DNA of 64,000 bases from an uncultured Niabella sp. Its GTDB lineage: Bacteria > Bacteroidota > Bacteroidia > Chitinophagales > Chitinophagaceae. Location: NCBI GenBank assembly GCA_934486785.1, contig CAKSQK010000006.1, positions 62,001-126,000 of the forward strand. Direction: 5' to 3'. A program made the position numbers and the translations under genes. Below, one piece after another: positions 17,341 through 26,063 of this stretch; within the stretch, counting starts at the first letter, position 1; the number at the start of each line of letters is the position of its first letter. Below the pieces are notes generated by a model. That model worked only from the letters and a program-made list of their open reading frames with translations. It searched no databases and was not told where the DNA came from.

Positions 17341-18723
17341 ATGAAGAAAACCGTTTATCTGCTTTTTAATTTATTTTTGATAAACATCAGTTTCGCTCAA
17401 AATGCGTTAAAAGTTACGCCCAACGGGCATTTTTTGCAATATGAAAACGGCAAACCTTTTTTCTGGCTGGGCGACACGGGGTGGGAGCTTTTTCATCGCT
17501 TAACGCTGGAAGAAATAAAAAAATATCTTGATAACCGCCATTCAAAAGGCTTTAATGTAATTCAAGCCGTCATCCTTGCCGAACTGGATGGCTTGCGCGT
17601 GCCCAATCGTTACGGAGATGTGCCTTTGATTAACATGGACCCACAAAAACCAAATGAAAAATATTTTCAATTAGTGGATACAGTAGTGGCAATAGCAGCG
17701 GAAAAAAACATGATCATGGCTTTGCTGCCTGCCTGGGGCGACAAAGTTACGCTGCGCTTTGGCGGCAGCGGGCCGGTAATTTTTACCAAAGAGAATGCTT
17801 TTGAATATGGAAAATATTTGGGAAAAAGATATGCGCGTTTTTCAAACATCGTGTGGGTTTTGGGTGGCGACCGTCCGCCCAGGGACGATTGTGGAAACTA
17901 TATTGAAGAGTATCGTCAAATTGCAAAAGGAATAAAAGAGGGTTCGGGGAAAAATACGCTGATGAGTTTTCATCCCGGCGGTTCTATCTGGGAAAGCTCT
18001 CCAATGATCCACAATGAAGAATGGCTTGATTTTAATATGATCCAATCCGGTCATGCGGAATTGGATCAGCCTGTTTGGAGAAATGTAATCCGCGACTGGA
18101 ATTTAAAACCCACGAAACCCACTATTGATGCGGAACCTTGTTATGAAGATGTCCGTGTAAACCCATGGAACTGGGATCCTAAAAATGGATACTTTAGAGA
18201 TTATGAAGTGCGCAGACAAATCTACCGCTCCGTTTTTTCAGGCGGTATGGGCGTTACATACGGGCAGCGTGCAATCTGGTTGTTTTTGAGCCCTGAAACT
18301 ATACAGGCAGGTTTAACCACCGGATTTTGGTACGAATCGCTCGACAGGCCCGGCGCTTATCAGGCGGGGTATTTAAGAAAATTAATTGAATCAAGGCCTT
18401 ATGTAGACAGGGTTCCCGATCAGTCAATCATCCTGGAAGGACAGGGCACAGAAAACGCAGAATACGCCGCCGCTTTTAAAGATGAAAAGGGCCGGTATCT
18501 GATGGTGTACTTACCCGTTGGGAAAAAAGTAGTCATCAGCACAACATCCATACCTTCAAAAAAAATAAGTGCGTGGTGGTTCAACCCCAAAAATGCTGCT
18601 ACAACGCATATTGGCACAATGTCAAATAATGGCAAAGTTTCTATTAGGCCACCTGCACTTGGAAAAGGAAACGACTGGGTGCTGGTGATTGACAATGACG
18701 ATGAAAACTTTGAAACACCTTGA
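17341..18723 (+). CDS. Apiosidase-like glycoside hydrolase (GH140/DUF4038 family), copy 2
   Basis: Second tandem GH140-like enzyme. The ATG at 17341 gives the signal peptide MKKTVYLLFNLFLINISFAQ, matching copy 1; an upstream frame from 17284 would overlap copy 1 and is not needed. The barrel has ENGKPFFWLGDTGWELF, VWVLGGD with Asp177, and TIDAEP with Glu265 as probable catalytic residues. The C-terminal domain ends in GNDWVLVIDN. The first 140 bp match copy 1 closely, while mid-barrel loops differ (for example residues 78-100 and 130-145), suggesting a duplication followed by substrate divergence. Confidence 0.86.
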   Translation: MKKTVYLLFNLFLINISFAQNALKVTPNGHFLQYENGKPFFWLGDTGWELFHRLTLEEIKKYLDNRHSKGFNVIQAVILAELDGLRVPNRYGDVPLINMDPQKPNEKYFQLVDTVVAIAAEKNMIMALLPAWGDKVTLRFGGSGPVIFTKENAFEYGKYLGKRYARFSNIVWVLGGDRPPRDDCGNYIEEYRQIAKGIKEGSGKNTLMSFHPGGSIWESSPMIHNEEWLDFNMIQSGHAELDQPVWRNVIRDWNLKPTKPTIDAEPCYEDVRVNPWNWDPKNGYFRDYEVRRQIYRSVFSGGMGVTYGQRAIWLFLSPETIQAGLTTGFWYESLDRPGAYQAGYLRKLIESRPYVDRVPDQSIILEGQGTENAEYAAAFKDEKGRYLMVYLPVGKKVVISTTSIPSKKISAWWFNPKNAATTHIGTMSNNGKVSIRPPALGKGNDWVLVIDNDDENFETP

Positions 18724-18780
18724 GTGGGTTGTCTTCAAACAAATAAATAATCAAAGAAATGAACCATCAAACAAAAAAAA

Positions 18781-21369
18781 ATGATGAAGAAAAGAAGCCT
18801 GTTTTGTTTTGCATTAGCCTTGTTTTTATCTTTAGCAGCAATTACACAAAATACGATCAAACAGGATCTGAATGAAAGCTGGAAATTTAAGCAGGCCAGG
18901 CTGAACAATTGGTATGCGGCACAGGTGCCGGGCACGGTGCACACAGATTTGATGAACAATAAAATAATTGAAGACCCTTATTTCAGGCTGAATGAACGCG
19001 GCGTGCAGTGGGTGGATAAAGAAGACTGGATTTATGAAACCATTTTTACCGTAAACAACGATTTGCTGTCGAAAAAGAATATCAGCCTCGTTTTTAAAGG
19101 CCTTGATACCTACGCGGATGTTTTTCTGAATGATGAAAAAATACTTTCTGCAAACAATATGTTTCGCGAGTGGACGGCTGGTGTGAAAGATCATTTGAAG
19201 GCGGGCGAGAACACTTTGCGCATTTATTTTCATTCACCCATCAAAACAGATATTCCAAAATTTGATTCACTGCCTTATTTTTATCATGCTTCTAACGATC
19301 AGTCTCAAAACGGCGGCGTCTTCAACAAAAAAGTAAGCGTATTTGCACGAAAAGCAGGTTATCATTACGGCTGGGACTGGGGCCCAAGAATTGTTACTTC
19401 GGGCATCTGGCGCCCGGTACTGCTCGAAGCATGGAACGATGCTAAAATAGAAGATGTATTTTATCATCAAAAAAATATCACTCCCCAAAAGGCAGAAGTT
19501 ACAACGATCATGGAAGTGGTAGCGGATATGCCTTTGGCAAATGCACAATTACAAATCAGCGATGCAGCTTCGGGAAAAATATTAGCTCAAAAAAATACGC
19601 CGCTAACAAAAGGTTTGAATAAAATAGAAATTCCTTTCACCATCACCAATCCTCAACTGTGGTGGAGCCGTGGCCTGGGTAAAGCGCATTTGTATAATTT
19701 TGAAACAACGCTGAAAATAAATGATAAAAAGGCAGACAGCCGTATAGATAAAACAGGCCTGCGTTCTGTAAAAATAATTAACCGGCCGGATAAACACGGC
19801 AAATCATTTTATATTGAGTTAAACGGTCGCCCGGTATTTACAAAGGGCGCAAATTATATTCCCAACGATATGTTTTTGCCGCTCGTAACGGATGAAAAAT
19901 ATAAAAAAGTAATTCTTGACGCTGTTGACGCTAACATGAATATGCTGCGCGTGTGGGGCGGCGGGATTTATGAAAATGATATCTTTTATGAGTTGTGCGA
20001 CGAGTACGGTATCATGGTTTGGCAGGATTTTATGTACGCGTGCAGCATGTATCCGGCCGAAGGCGCCATGCTCGAAAACATGCGGCAGGAAGCCATACAA
20101 AATGTAAGGCGATTGCGCAACCATCCGTCCATTGCGCTTTGGTGTGGCAATAATGAAAACAACGACGCTTGGCTTACCTGGGGATGGAAACAGGAAATAG
20201 AAAAAATCAATCCTGAATATGCAAAGATCATCTGGGATCAATACGTGGAGCAATTTCATAAAATGCTTCCTAAAGTGGTAGAAGAAAATCATCCTGAAAT
20301 ATTTTACTGGCCGTCTTCTCCTTTTTCTGAATTTGGAAAACCAAGTACAGACTCGAGCGGCGACATGCACTACTGGCGCGTGTGGCATGCAAAAGAACCA
20401 ATTGAACAGTACAATTTTCAGAAAAGCCGCTTTTTTAGCGAATATGGTTTTCAGTCTTTCCCCGGGTTTGAATCTGTAAAAATGTATGCGCCCGAAGAAA
20501 GGGATTGGAACATTTATTCTGAAGTAATGATGGCGCACCAGCGCGGCGGCGCCCATGCCAATGGTTTGATTGAAACCTATCTTTTAAATGAATATAAAAA
20601 ACCAAAAGACTTCCGGTCGTTTTTGTACATGAACCAGGTATTGCAGGGCGATGCCATAAAAACCGCCATGGAAGCCCACCGCCGGATGATGCCTTACAAT
20701 ATGGGAACTTTATACTGGCAGCACAACGATGTGTGGCCGGTGGCATCATGGTCGGCAAGAGACTATTACGGAAGGTGGAAAGCCCAGCAATATTTTGCTC
20801 GCGAAGCTTTTAAAGATATACTCGTTTCACCCATTCATCAACGTAATCAGTTAGATGTTTATATTGTTTCTGACAGAACAATGACAGCTACAGGCACGCT
20901 TGAATTGGAAGTAATTAAACTCAATGGCGAAAAGATCAGCCATTATATAAAACAGGTGGAAGTAAATGCAAATGCAAGTAATTACCTTTTTTCAGTAAAA
21001 ATTGATGAAATGCTGAAAGGCGCTCCAAAAGAAGAAGTGGTGATCCATGCAGCATTTAAAGAATCCGGCGGGCAAATTTATTCAAACAATTATTTTCTGG
21101 TAAAACATAAAGATATGAATTACCCGGCAGCCGCCATTTCCAAAAGCATAAAGCCCGTGAGCGGCGGCTTCGAAATTACTTTAAGCAGCGCCCGTTTTGC
21201 AAGAGCCGTTTTCATGTCTGTGGATGGTATTGATCATTTTTTTGAAAATAATTATTTTGATCTGCTGCCCGGCCGCGCCGCTACGGTAAAGGTAATTACA
21301 AAACTGCCACAGCAGGATTTTGAAAATCAACTAAAGATAGTTTCACTGGTGGATGGATACGAAAATTGA
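18781..21369 (+). CDS. GH2 beta-mannosidase-like glycoside hydrolase
   Basis: Exported GH2 enzyme, 862 residues, with a signal peptide at residues 1-23. The sugar-binding jelly roll begins LNESWKFKQARLNNWYAAQVPGTVHTDL, the beta-mannosidase hallmark. An immunoglobulin-like domain and a TIM barrel follow. The barrel holds WGGGIYENDIFYELCDEYGIMVWQDFMYAC, the acid/base glutamate in WCGNNENNDAW and the nucleophile glutamate in FFSEYGFQSFPG. The block HYGWDWGPRIVTSGIWRPV is also characteristic. It removes terminal beta-linked mannose or a related sugar from the imported oligosaccharide. Why a mannosidase accompanies apiosidases is not clear from sequence. Confidence 0.92.
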   Translation: MMKKRSLFCFALALFLSLAAITQNTIKQDLNESWKFKQARLNNWYAAQVPGTVHTDLMNNKIIEDPYFRLNERGVQWVDKEDWIYETIFTVNNDLLSKKNISLVFKGLDTYADVFLNDEKILSANNMFREWTAGVKDHLKAGENTLRIYFHSPIKTDIPKFDSLPYFYHASNDQSQNGGVFNKKVSVFARKAGYHYGWDWGPRIVTSGIWRPVLLEAWNDAKIEDVFYHQKNITPQKAEVTTIMEVVADMPLANAQLQISDAASGKILAQKNTPLTKGLNKIEIPFTITNPQLWWSRGLGKAHLYNFETTLKINDKKADSRIDKTGLRSVKIINRPDKHGKSFYIELNGRPVFTKGANYIPNDMFLPLVTDEKYKKVILDAVDANMNMLRVWGGGIYENDIFYELCDEYGIMVWQDFMYACSMYPAEGAMLENMRQEAIQNVRRLRNHPSIALWCGNNENNDAWLTWGWKQEIEKINPEYAKIIWDQYVEQFHKMLPKVVEENHPEIFYWPSSPFSEFGKPSTDSSGDMHYWRVWHAKEPIEQYNFQKSRFFSEYGFQSFPGFESVKMYAPEERDWNIYSEVMMAHQRGGAHANGLIETYLLNEYKKPKDFRSFLYMNQVLQGDAIKTAMEAHRRMMPYNMGTLYWQHNDVWPVASWSARDYYGRWKAQQYFAREAFKDILVSPIHQRNQLDVYIVSDRTMTATGTLELEVIKLNGEKISHYIKQVEVNANASNYLFSVKIDEMLKGAPKEEVVIHAAFKESGGQIYSNNYFLVKHKDMNYPAAAISKSIKPVSGGFEITLSSARFARAVFMSVDGIDHFFENNYFDLLPGRAATVKVITKLPQQDFENQLKIVSLVDGYEN

Positions 21370-21379
21370 TTAAAACGCC

Positions 21380-23074
21380 ATGAGCGATGTTTTTGAAATA
21401 AATAACGGCATTTTTAGCGCACTGTTTTTAAATGGCGACTTTAGAAAATTGAAAACAGGCGGCCAAGAATTTATTCAGCGCATTTATTTTGCTGTAAGAG
21501 ATGAACAATGGCGCAACGTTTCTTTTGCTTTAAAAAAGATCAGTGAACAAAGCAGCAATGAAGCCTTTTCCTGCACGCATGAAATGCTTTTCAGCGCCGG
21601 ATCAATAAAATTTAATGTAAATATTTTTTTTTCAATAGAAAAAAATAATATCACTATAGAAGCGAATGGAAAAGCACTGTGCGCTTTCAATAAAAACAGG
21701 ATCGGATTTTGCCTGCATCTGCCTGCCACATTAAAAGCAACAGATTGCATTGTAACGCATTTAGATCATACAACAACAGTGTCTTCTTTTCCGTTTTTCG
21801 TTTCGCCTCACCAACCTTTCAAAAACATTTCCGCAATTGAATGGGAAAAGAACGGCAAAAGAATAAAGATCGTTTTAGAAGGTGATGTTTTTGAAATGGA
21901 AGATCAGCGCAATTGGACAGACGCTTCTTATAAAATCTATTCCACTCCGTTGGAAATTCCTTTTCCGGCAGAAGTGAAAAAAGGAGAAAAATTTTACCAA
22001 AAAATATCCATAATGCTTTCAGGTGAAAAACAGTCCGATCCCATAAATAACAAATTAGAGACACTACCCTCCGAAACCGTTGCCTGCCCTGCGTTGGGTA
22101 TTGTTGAACCTGGCGTGATCGCTGGCGGGGAAAATATTCTTTCAGAAAAAAGCGATTTGCCTTTTTCACACTACCGGATAGATTTCCATTTATACGATAC
22201 AAACTGGAAAACATCGTCACTGCCCGGCATTTTAAGGGCTGCAGCTTTGCATTTACCTGTCTATGCCGTTGTATATTTTAGCGGCAATTTTTTATTGCAG
22301 GCTAAAGAGTTTATTGCATTCATCCATTCTTTCAAAAGCGTTTTCATTCATTCCGTTTGTCTTTTGCCAGCAGAAAATTTTGTGCTTCGCGATGATGTGT
22401 TGCAAGCATTGGTCTCTGTAATGCGGCAATCATTTTCTAAAGCGGCTGTAGGCGGCGGTACCGATGCAAATTTTGCTCAGTTGAACCGGAGCCGCCCGGA
22501 TCCTTCATTGTTAGATTTTATTTGTTATTCCGTTCAGCCGCAGGAACATGCTGCTGATGCGTTGTCTATCATAGAGAATATTCAGGGCCAATTGCCCACC
22601 GTGCAAACAGCAAAAACGTTTTCTGCAAATAAAGAAGTGCACATTTCAGCGCTTTCTTTTTTTAAAAGGTTTAATGCAAACGTCACTTCAGTTTGGAAAG
22701 ATAAAATTGAGACATACGAACACAAAGGCTCTTGTTTTGAAGCGGCATGGTTTGTAGCATCGTTGCATCAATTAATAGTTGCCGGAGCGGCTTGTATTAA
22801 TTGTGTTTATCCTGTAAAAAAAGAGCTTCCGCTTATAAAAATGGTCAGTTATATGGCAAAAAATCCTCCTGAACGTTTTTATACGTGCGGTTCATTTCTT
22901 CCTGAAAAATATGCAGCGCTTTCCTGGCGGTCGAAAAACAAAAGACATTCTGTTTTTGCAAATCTCACGGAAGAAAAAATAGCCATTGCGCATCCTTTCG
23001 CTGAAATTGTTTTAATGCCATTTGAAATTCATTACACCAGTTCAATATTAAAAAATCAATTTCATCATCTTTAA
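21380..23074 (+). CDS. apnL: Probable D-apionate lactonase (ApnL-like)
   Basis: A 564-residue protein without signal peptide. The N-terminal half is a predicted beta-sandwich with RIYFAVRDEQW, NRIGFCLHLP and EGDVFEMEDQRNWTDASYKIYSTPLEIPFP. The middle looks like a TIM-type domain (DFHLYDTNWKTSS onward, GGGTDANFAQLNRSRP), and the C-terminus is a small beta domain. The EMEDQRNWTDAS block and three-part layout match my memory of ApnL, which hydrolyses D-apionolactone to D-apionate in the oxidative apiose pathway. The call depends on recall plus context: ApsD-like and ApnO-like genes follow. The alternative is an uncharacterised glycoside-hydrolase-like protein. Confidence 0.65.
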   Translation: MSDVFEINNGIFSALFLNGDFRKLKTGGQEFIQRIYFAVRDEQWRNVSFALKKISEQSSNEAFSCTHEMLFSAGSIKFNVNIFFSIEKNNITIEANGKALCAFNKNRIGFCLHLPATLKATDCIVTHLDHTTTVSSFPFFVSPHQPFKNISAIEWEKNGKRIKIVLEGDVFEMEDQRNWTDASYKIYSTPLEIPFPAEVKKGEKFYQKISIMLSGEKQSDPINNKLETLPSETVACPALGIVEPGVIAGGENILSEKSDLPFSHYRIDFHLYDTNWKTSSLPGILRAAALHLPVYAVVYFSGNFLLQAKEFIAFIHSFKSVFIHSVCLLPAENFVLRDDVLQALVSVMRQSFSKAAVGGGTDANFAQLNRSRPDPSLLDFICYSVQPQEHAADALSIIENIQGQLPTVQTAKTFSANKEVHISALSFFKRFNANVTSVWKDKIETYEHKGSCFEAAWFVASLHQLIVAGAACINCVYPVKKELPLIKMVSYMAKNPPERFYTCGSFLPEKYAALSWRSKNKRHSVFANLTEEKIAIAHPFAEIVLMPFEIHYTSSILKNQFHHL

Positions 23075-23085
23075 AACTCCGGGAT

Positions 23086-24087
23086 ATGTTTGAAGTACAA
23101 AATTATACGCTGGCAATTATGCTTTGCTTTTTAGCTATGATCTGCTGGGGCTCGTGGCAAAACACAAGGAATCTTCTGCCATCTTCGTGGCGGTTTGAGC
23201 TTTTTTACTGGGATTTTGTTATTGGCATTGTTATATTATCCGTTATCGCGGCGTTTACACTTGGCAGCCTCACGCCAGAAAACCGAACGTTTATGCAGGA
23301 CATTGCCCAGGCTGGCATCAATTATATTTTGCTGGCAATGCTGGGCGGGTTTATCTGGAATTTAGGAACGTTGCTGTTAACCGCTGGTATTGCCACAACC
23401 GGCATGGCCGTTGCGTTTCCCATTGGCGGTGGCATTGGCTGGATTTTGGGAATTGTGGTGAATTACATCGGCACGCCGGAAGGCGATCCGCTATGGCTGT
23501 TTACTGGATGCGCCGTAATTGTGGTGGCTATCATTTGCAGCATGATGGCTTATAAGAAAAAAGCAGCTTCTCAGCAAAAGAGCATCAAAGGCGTTTTGTA
23601 TTCGTTTGCCGCCGGCATTTTTATCGCCTTTTTTTATCGTTTTGTGATGATGTCCATCAGCGATGATATTTCTCCAGAATATACCGGCGGGCAGCTTACG
23701 CCGTACACGTCTGTGGTTTTCTTTGCGTTGGGCGCTTTGGTTAGCACGCTTATCTTCAATCCTTTTTTCATGCGTTTTCCCGTTGAAGGATCGCCTGTTA
23801 AAATAAACGATTATTTCAAAGGAACATCCAAAATACACCTTCTGGGAATGATTGGCGGCGCCATCTGGTGTATGGGACAGGTTTTTAGTGTAATGTCTGC
23901 AAACGCCGCTTCTCCCGCTATTGCTTACGGCCTCAGCAATGGCGCGCCGATAGTGGCCGCCGTCTGGGGTATTTTTGTATGGAAAGAATTTAAAAATGCG
24001 CCCAAAGGAACAAATACTTTACTTGCGCTGATGTTTGTTTTTTACATTATTGGTCTGGCATTGATCATTTACTCGCGTTATGCTTAA
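23086..24087 (+). CDS. GRP-family / DMT-superfamily sugar transporter
   Basis: Inner-membrane permease with about ten predicted transmembrane helices over 333 residues. The N-terminal AMICWGSWQNTRNL and the GFIWNLGTLLLTAGIATTGMAVAFPIGGGIGWILG block are characteristic of glucose/ribose porter and RhaT-like carriers. The second half repeats the pattern (LGMIGGAIWCMGQVFSVMSANAASPAIAYGLSNGAPIVAAVWGIFVWKEF), reflecting the duplicated five-helix fold of the superfamily. It lies between the lactonase-like and dehydrogenase genes with small gaps, so it probably carries the monosaccharide released in the periplasm, here inferred to be D-apiose. Confidence 0.88.
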   Translation: MFEVQNYTLAIMLCFLAMICWGSWQNTRNLLPSSWRFELFYWDFVIGIVILSVIAAFTLGSLTPENRTFMQDIAQAGINYILLAMLGGFIWNLGTLLLTAGIATTGMAVAFPIGGGIGWILGIVVNYIGTPEGDPLWLFTGCAVIVVAIICSMMAYKKKAASQQKSIKGVLYSFAAGIFIAFFYRFVMMSISDDISPEYTGGQLTPYTSVVFFALGALVSTLIFNPFFMRFPVEGSPVKINDYFKGTSKIHLLGMIGGAIWCMGQVFSVMSANAASPAIAYGLSNGAPIVAAVWGIFVWKEFKNAPKGTNTLLALMFVFYIIGLALIIYSRYA

Positions 24088-24119
24088 TTTTTTTTAATGA
24101 TAATTCATTTAAAATAATA

Positions 24120-25163
24120 ATGATGGAAGAATTAAAATTTGCTGTTTTAGGTACCGGCTTTTGGTCGCAATTTCAGGTAGGCGCCTGGAGCGAAATTCCG
24201 GGCGCGCGGCTGGTTGCTTTGTATAACAGAACAAAATCTAAGGCCGAAGATATGGCCGCGCGCTTCAATGTGCCTGCGGTTTACGATGATGCAGCAGAAA
24301 TGTTTAAAAAAGAGGAATTGGATTTTGTTGATATTATAACAGATGTGGACACGCATTTAAAATTTGTGGAAATGGCTGCGGATGCAGGTATAAAGCACAT
24401 TATTTGCCAAAAGCCTATGGCTCCCGATTGGGAAACCGCAAAAGCGATGATCAAAAAATGCAATCAGGCGGGCGCGCATCTTTACATTCATGAAAACTAC
24501 CGCTGGCAGGCGCCTGTAAGAAAATTTAAGGAAATATTGGATTCAGGCGTGATCGGCGCTCCTTTTAAAGCGCGCGTATCTTTCCTGTCGGGCTTTCCTG
24601 TTTTTGATAATCAGCCTTTTCTTAAAGAGCTGGATCATTTTATTCTTACCGATATGGGTTCGCATGTGTTTGATATTTGCCGTTATCTTTTTGGCGAAGC
24701 AAAAAAATTGTGGTGCCAGGCAAAATCAGTCAATCCGGGAATAAAAGGAGAAGATGTAGCCGTTGTGTTAATGGAAATGCAGAGCGGCATGCCTTTATAT
24801 ACGGAAATGTCTTATGCTTCTGTTGTTGAGCATGATATGTTCTCAACGGTCAACGTGCTTGTGGAAGGAGATAAGGGAAGCATGGCATTAGGGCCGGGCG
24901 CCGCTTTTGAAATACGCACCACAACACGCGACGGAACAAAGGTGGAAAAGGTAAAATTTCCTGCTTACAATTGGGCAGATCCCGATTATATTGTGAACCA
25001 TGAAAGCGGCATACACATTAACCGCAACATTCTCAACGCCATTCGCGGCAAAGAAAAAGCTGAAAACACGGGTGATGATAATCTGGAAACAGTAAGACTG
25101 GTTTGGGCTTCCTACGCATCTGCCAAAAGCGGAAAACTGCTGGAGTTGAAGGATTTTAATTAA
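24120..25163 (+). CDS. apsD: Gfo/Idh/MocA-family oxidoreductase, probable D-apiose dehydrogenase
   Basis: NAD(P)-dependent sugar dehydrogenase of 347 residues. An N-terminal Rossmann fold (FAVLGTGFWSQFQVGAWSEIPGARLVALYNRT) is followed by the ICQKPMA motif with the conserved EKP-type lysine, here preceded by Gln rather than Glu. HENYRWQAPVRKFKEIL and DMGSHVFDICRYLFGE lie in the substrate domain. The family is certain. D-apiose as substrate, giving the lactone, is inferred because lactonase- and oxidoisomerase-like genes and two apiosidases share the locus. Start ATG at 24120; a second ATG at 24123 is equally possible. A 19-bp hairpin follows the stop. Confidence 0.75.
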   Translation: MMEELKFAVLGTGFWSQFQVGAWSEIPGARLVALYNRTKSKAEDMAARFNVPAVYDDAAEMFKKEELDFVDIITDVDTHLKFVEMAADAGIKHIICQKPMAPDWETAKAMIKKCNQAGAHLYIHENYRWQAPVRKFKEILDSGVIGAPFKARVSFLSGFPVFDNQPFLKELDHFILTDMGSHVFDICRYLFGEAKKLWCQAKSVNPGIKGEDVAVVLMEMQSGMPLYTEMSYASVVEHDMFSTVNVLVEGDKGSMALGPGAAFEIRTTTRDGTKVEKVKFPAYNWADPDYIVNHESGIHINRNILNAIRGKEKAENTGDDNLETVRLVWASYASAKSGKLLELKDFN

Positions 25164-25178
25164 ATAAGGTATAGATTA

Positions 25179-25224
25179 TAAATACAGGATCATTGAAACA
25201 AGCGCTTCAATGATCCTGTATTTA
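25179..25224. terminator. Bidirectional hairpin terminator between convergent genes
   Basis: A 19-bp perfect inverted repeat (25179-25197 pairing with 25206-25224) encloses an 8-nt loop. It sits between the dehydrogenase gene on the plus strand and the oxidoreductase gene on the minus strand, which converge here. T-rich sequence follows on the plus side and A-rich on the other, as expected for a shared terminator. Confidence 0.85.
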
Positions 25225-25229
25225 CGTCT

Positions 25230-26063
25230 TTATTTTTTCACAATGTCTTTTACCTGCTCTCTAATATCGTCCATTTCAAATATCTTTTTCCAGTCATCTT
25301 TAAAAATAATGGGTTTAGCTCTTTTGCTGATCTTGTAAGCCGCATCAGAAAAAGTGCCGCTGGTTTCTTTGAATAAAACAGCTATCTGGATGCGCAAATG
25401 CCCTAAAACAAAATCGCGCGCGGCGGCTTCGGGCACGCCCAGTTCTACAATTCTATCAAAACCTTCTTTTACAATTTCCATGGCTGTTTGGGCTAAAGTT
25501 TCCACCATGGCAGGTTCCAGCATAGACATTTGTTCTAAGGTAATGCGATGCGTGTCTTTAATGGGGCCGTACATGTCCTGCGCCATTTTTTCGCCCAATT
25601 TATAATGTTCTTCTGTGCCGTGCATCAGAGCCACAACAATGGATTGTTTAGCGCTGATGCCGCCGTAAAAATCGCGGAACGCTTCTTCGGTAGGCTCCCA
25701 GTTAAAAATGCCTGGGTGGCATGGATGGGCAATTACGTAGCCGATGTCATCGCGGTGATGAATAATGCCATCAAGCGGTGCTGCAGGATCCAGCGTCATC
25801 ACCAGTGCGCCGCTTTTCATTTGAGGAATAATTTCGCGTGAAATTTCGCCGATAGAAACATCGGGAACGCCCAGAATAACCACGTCGGCATCGGGAATGG
25901 CTTGTGCCTGGTCGCTTACTACAACATTTCTTTCTTTTAAGTTTTGAATTCCCTGTTCGCTTATTTCAAGATAATCCAGCATGTACTGCCGGCATTTTAA
26001 AAAATTATCTGTAAGGCGGCAGCCCATTTTTCCTCCGGCGCCTACTAATGCAATCTTTGTCAT
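25230..26063 (-). CDS. apnO: Phosphogluconate-dehydrogenase-like oxidoreductase, probable D-apionate oxidoisomerase (ApnO-like)
   Basis: A 277-residue NAD-dependent enzyme with Rossmann signature KIALVGAGGKMGCRLTDN at residues 3-20 and VVILGVPDVSIGEIS. A C-terminal all-alpha domain contains AHPCHPGIFNWE and DTHRITLEQMSMLEPAMVETLAQTAMEIVKEG. This layout matches proteins annotated as phosphogluconate dehydrogenase C-terminal domain proteins, the family that includes D-apionate oxidoisomerase (D-apionate to 3-oxo-isoapionate). Adjacent genes fit that pathway. It is the second gene of a minus-strand pair with the TIM-barrel gene, whose stop overlaps this start region by 4 bp. Confidence 0.72.
   Translation of the reverse strand: MTKIALVGAGGKMGCRLTDNFLKCRQYMLDYLEISEQGIQNLKERNVVVSDQAQAIPDADVVILGVPDVSIGEISREIIPQMKSGALVMTLDPAAPLDGIIHHRDDIGYVIAHPCHPGIFNWEPTEEAFRDFYGGISAKQSIVVALMHGTEEHYKLGEKMAQDMYGPIKDTHRITLEQMSMLEPAMVETLAQTAMEIVKEGFDRIVELGVPEAAARDFVLGHLRIQIAVLFKETSGTFSDAAYKISKRAKPIIFKDDWKKIFEMDDIREQVKDIVKK

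Noticed and set aside
19819..20556. A 245-residue antisense frame opposite the GH2 gene
   Set aside because: It is the reverse of strongly conserved GH2 codons and has no domain; it is a shadow of codon bias.
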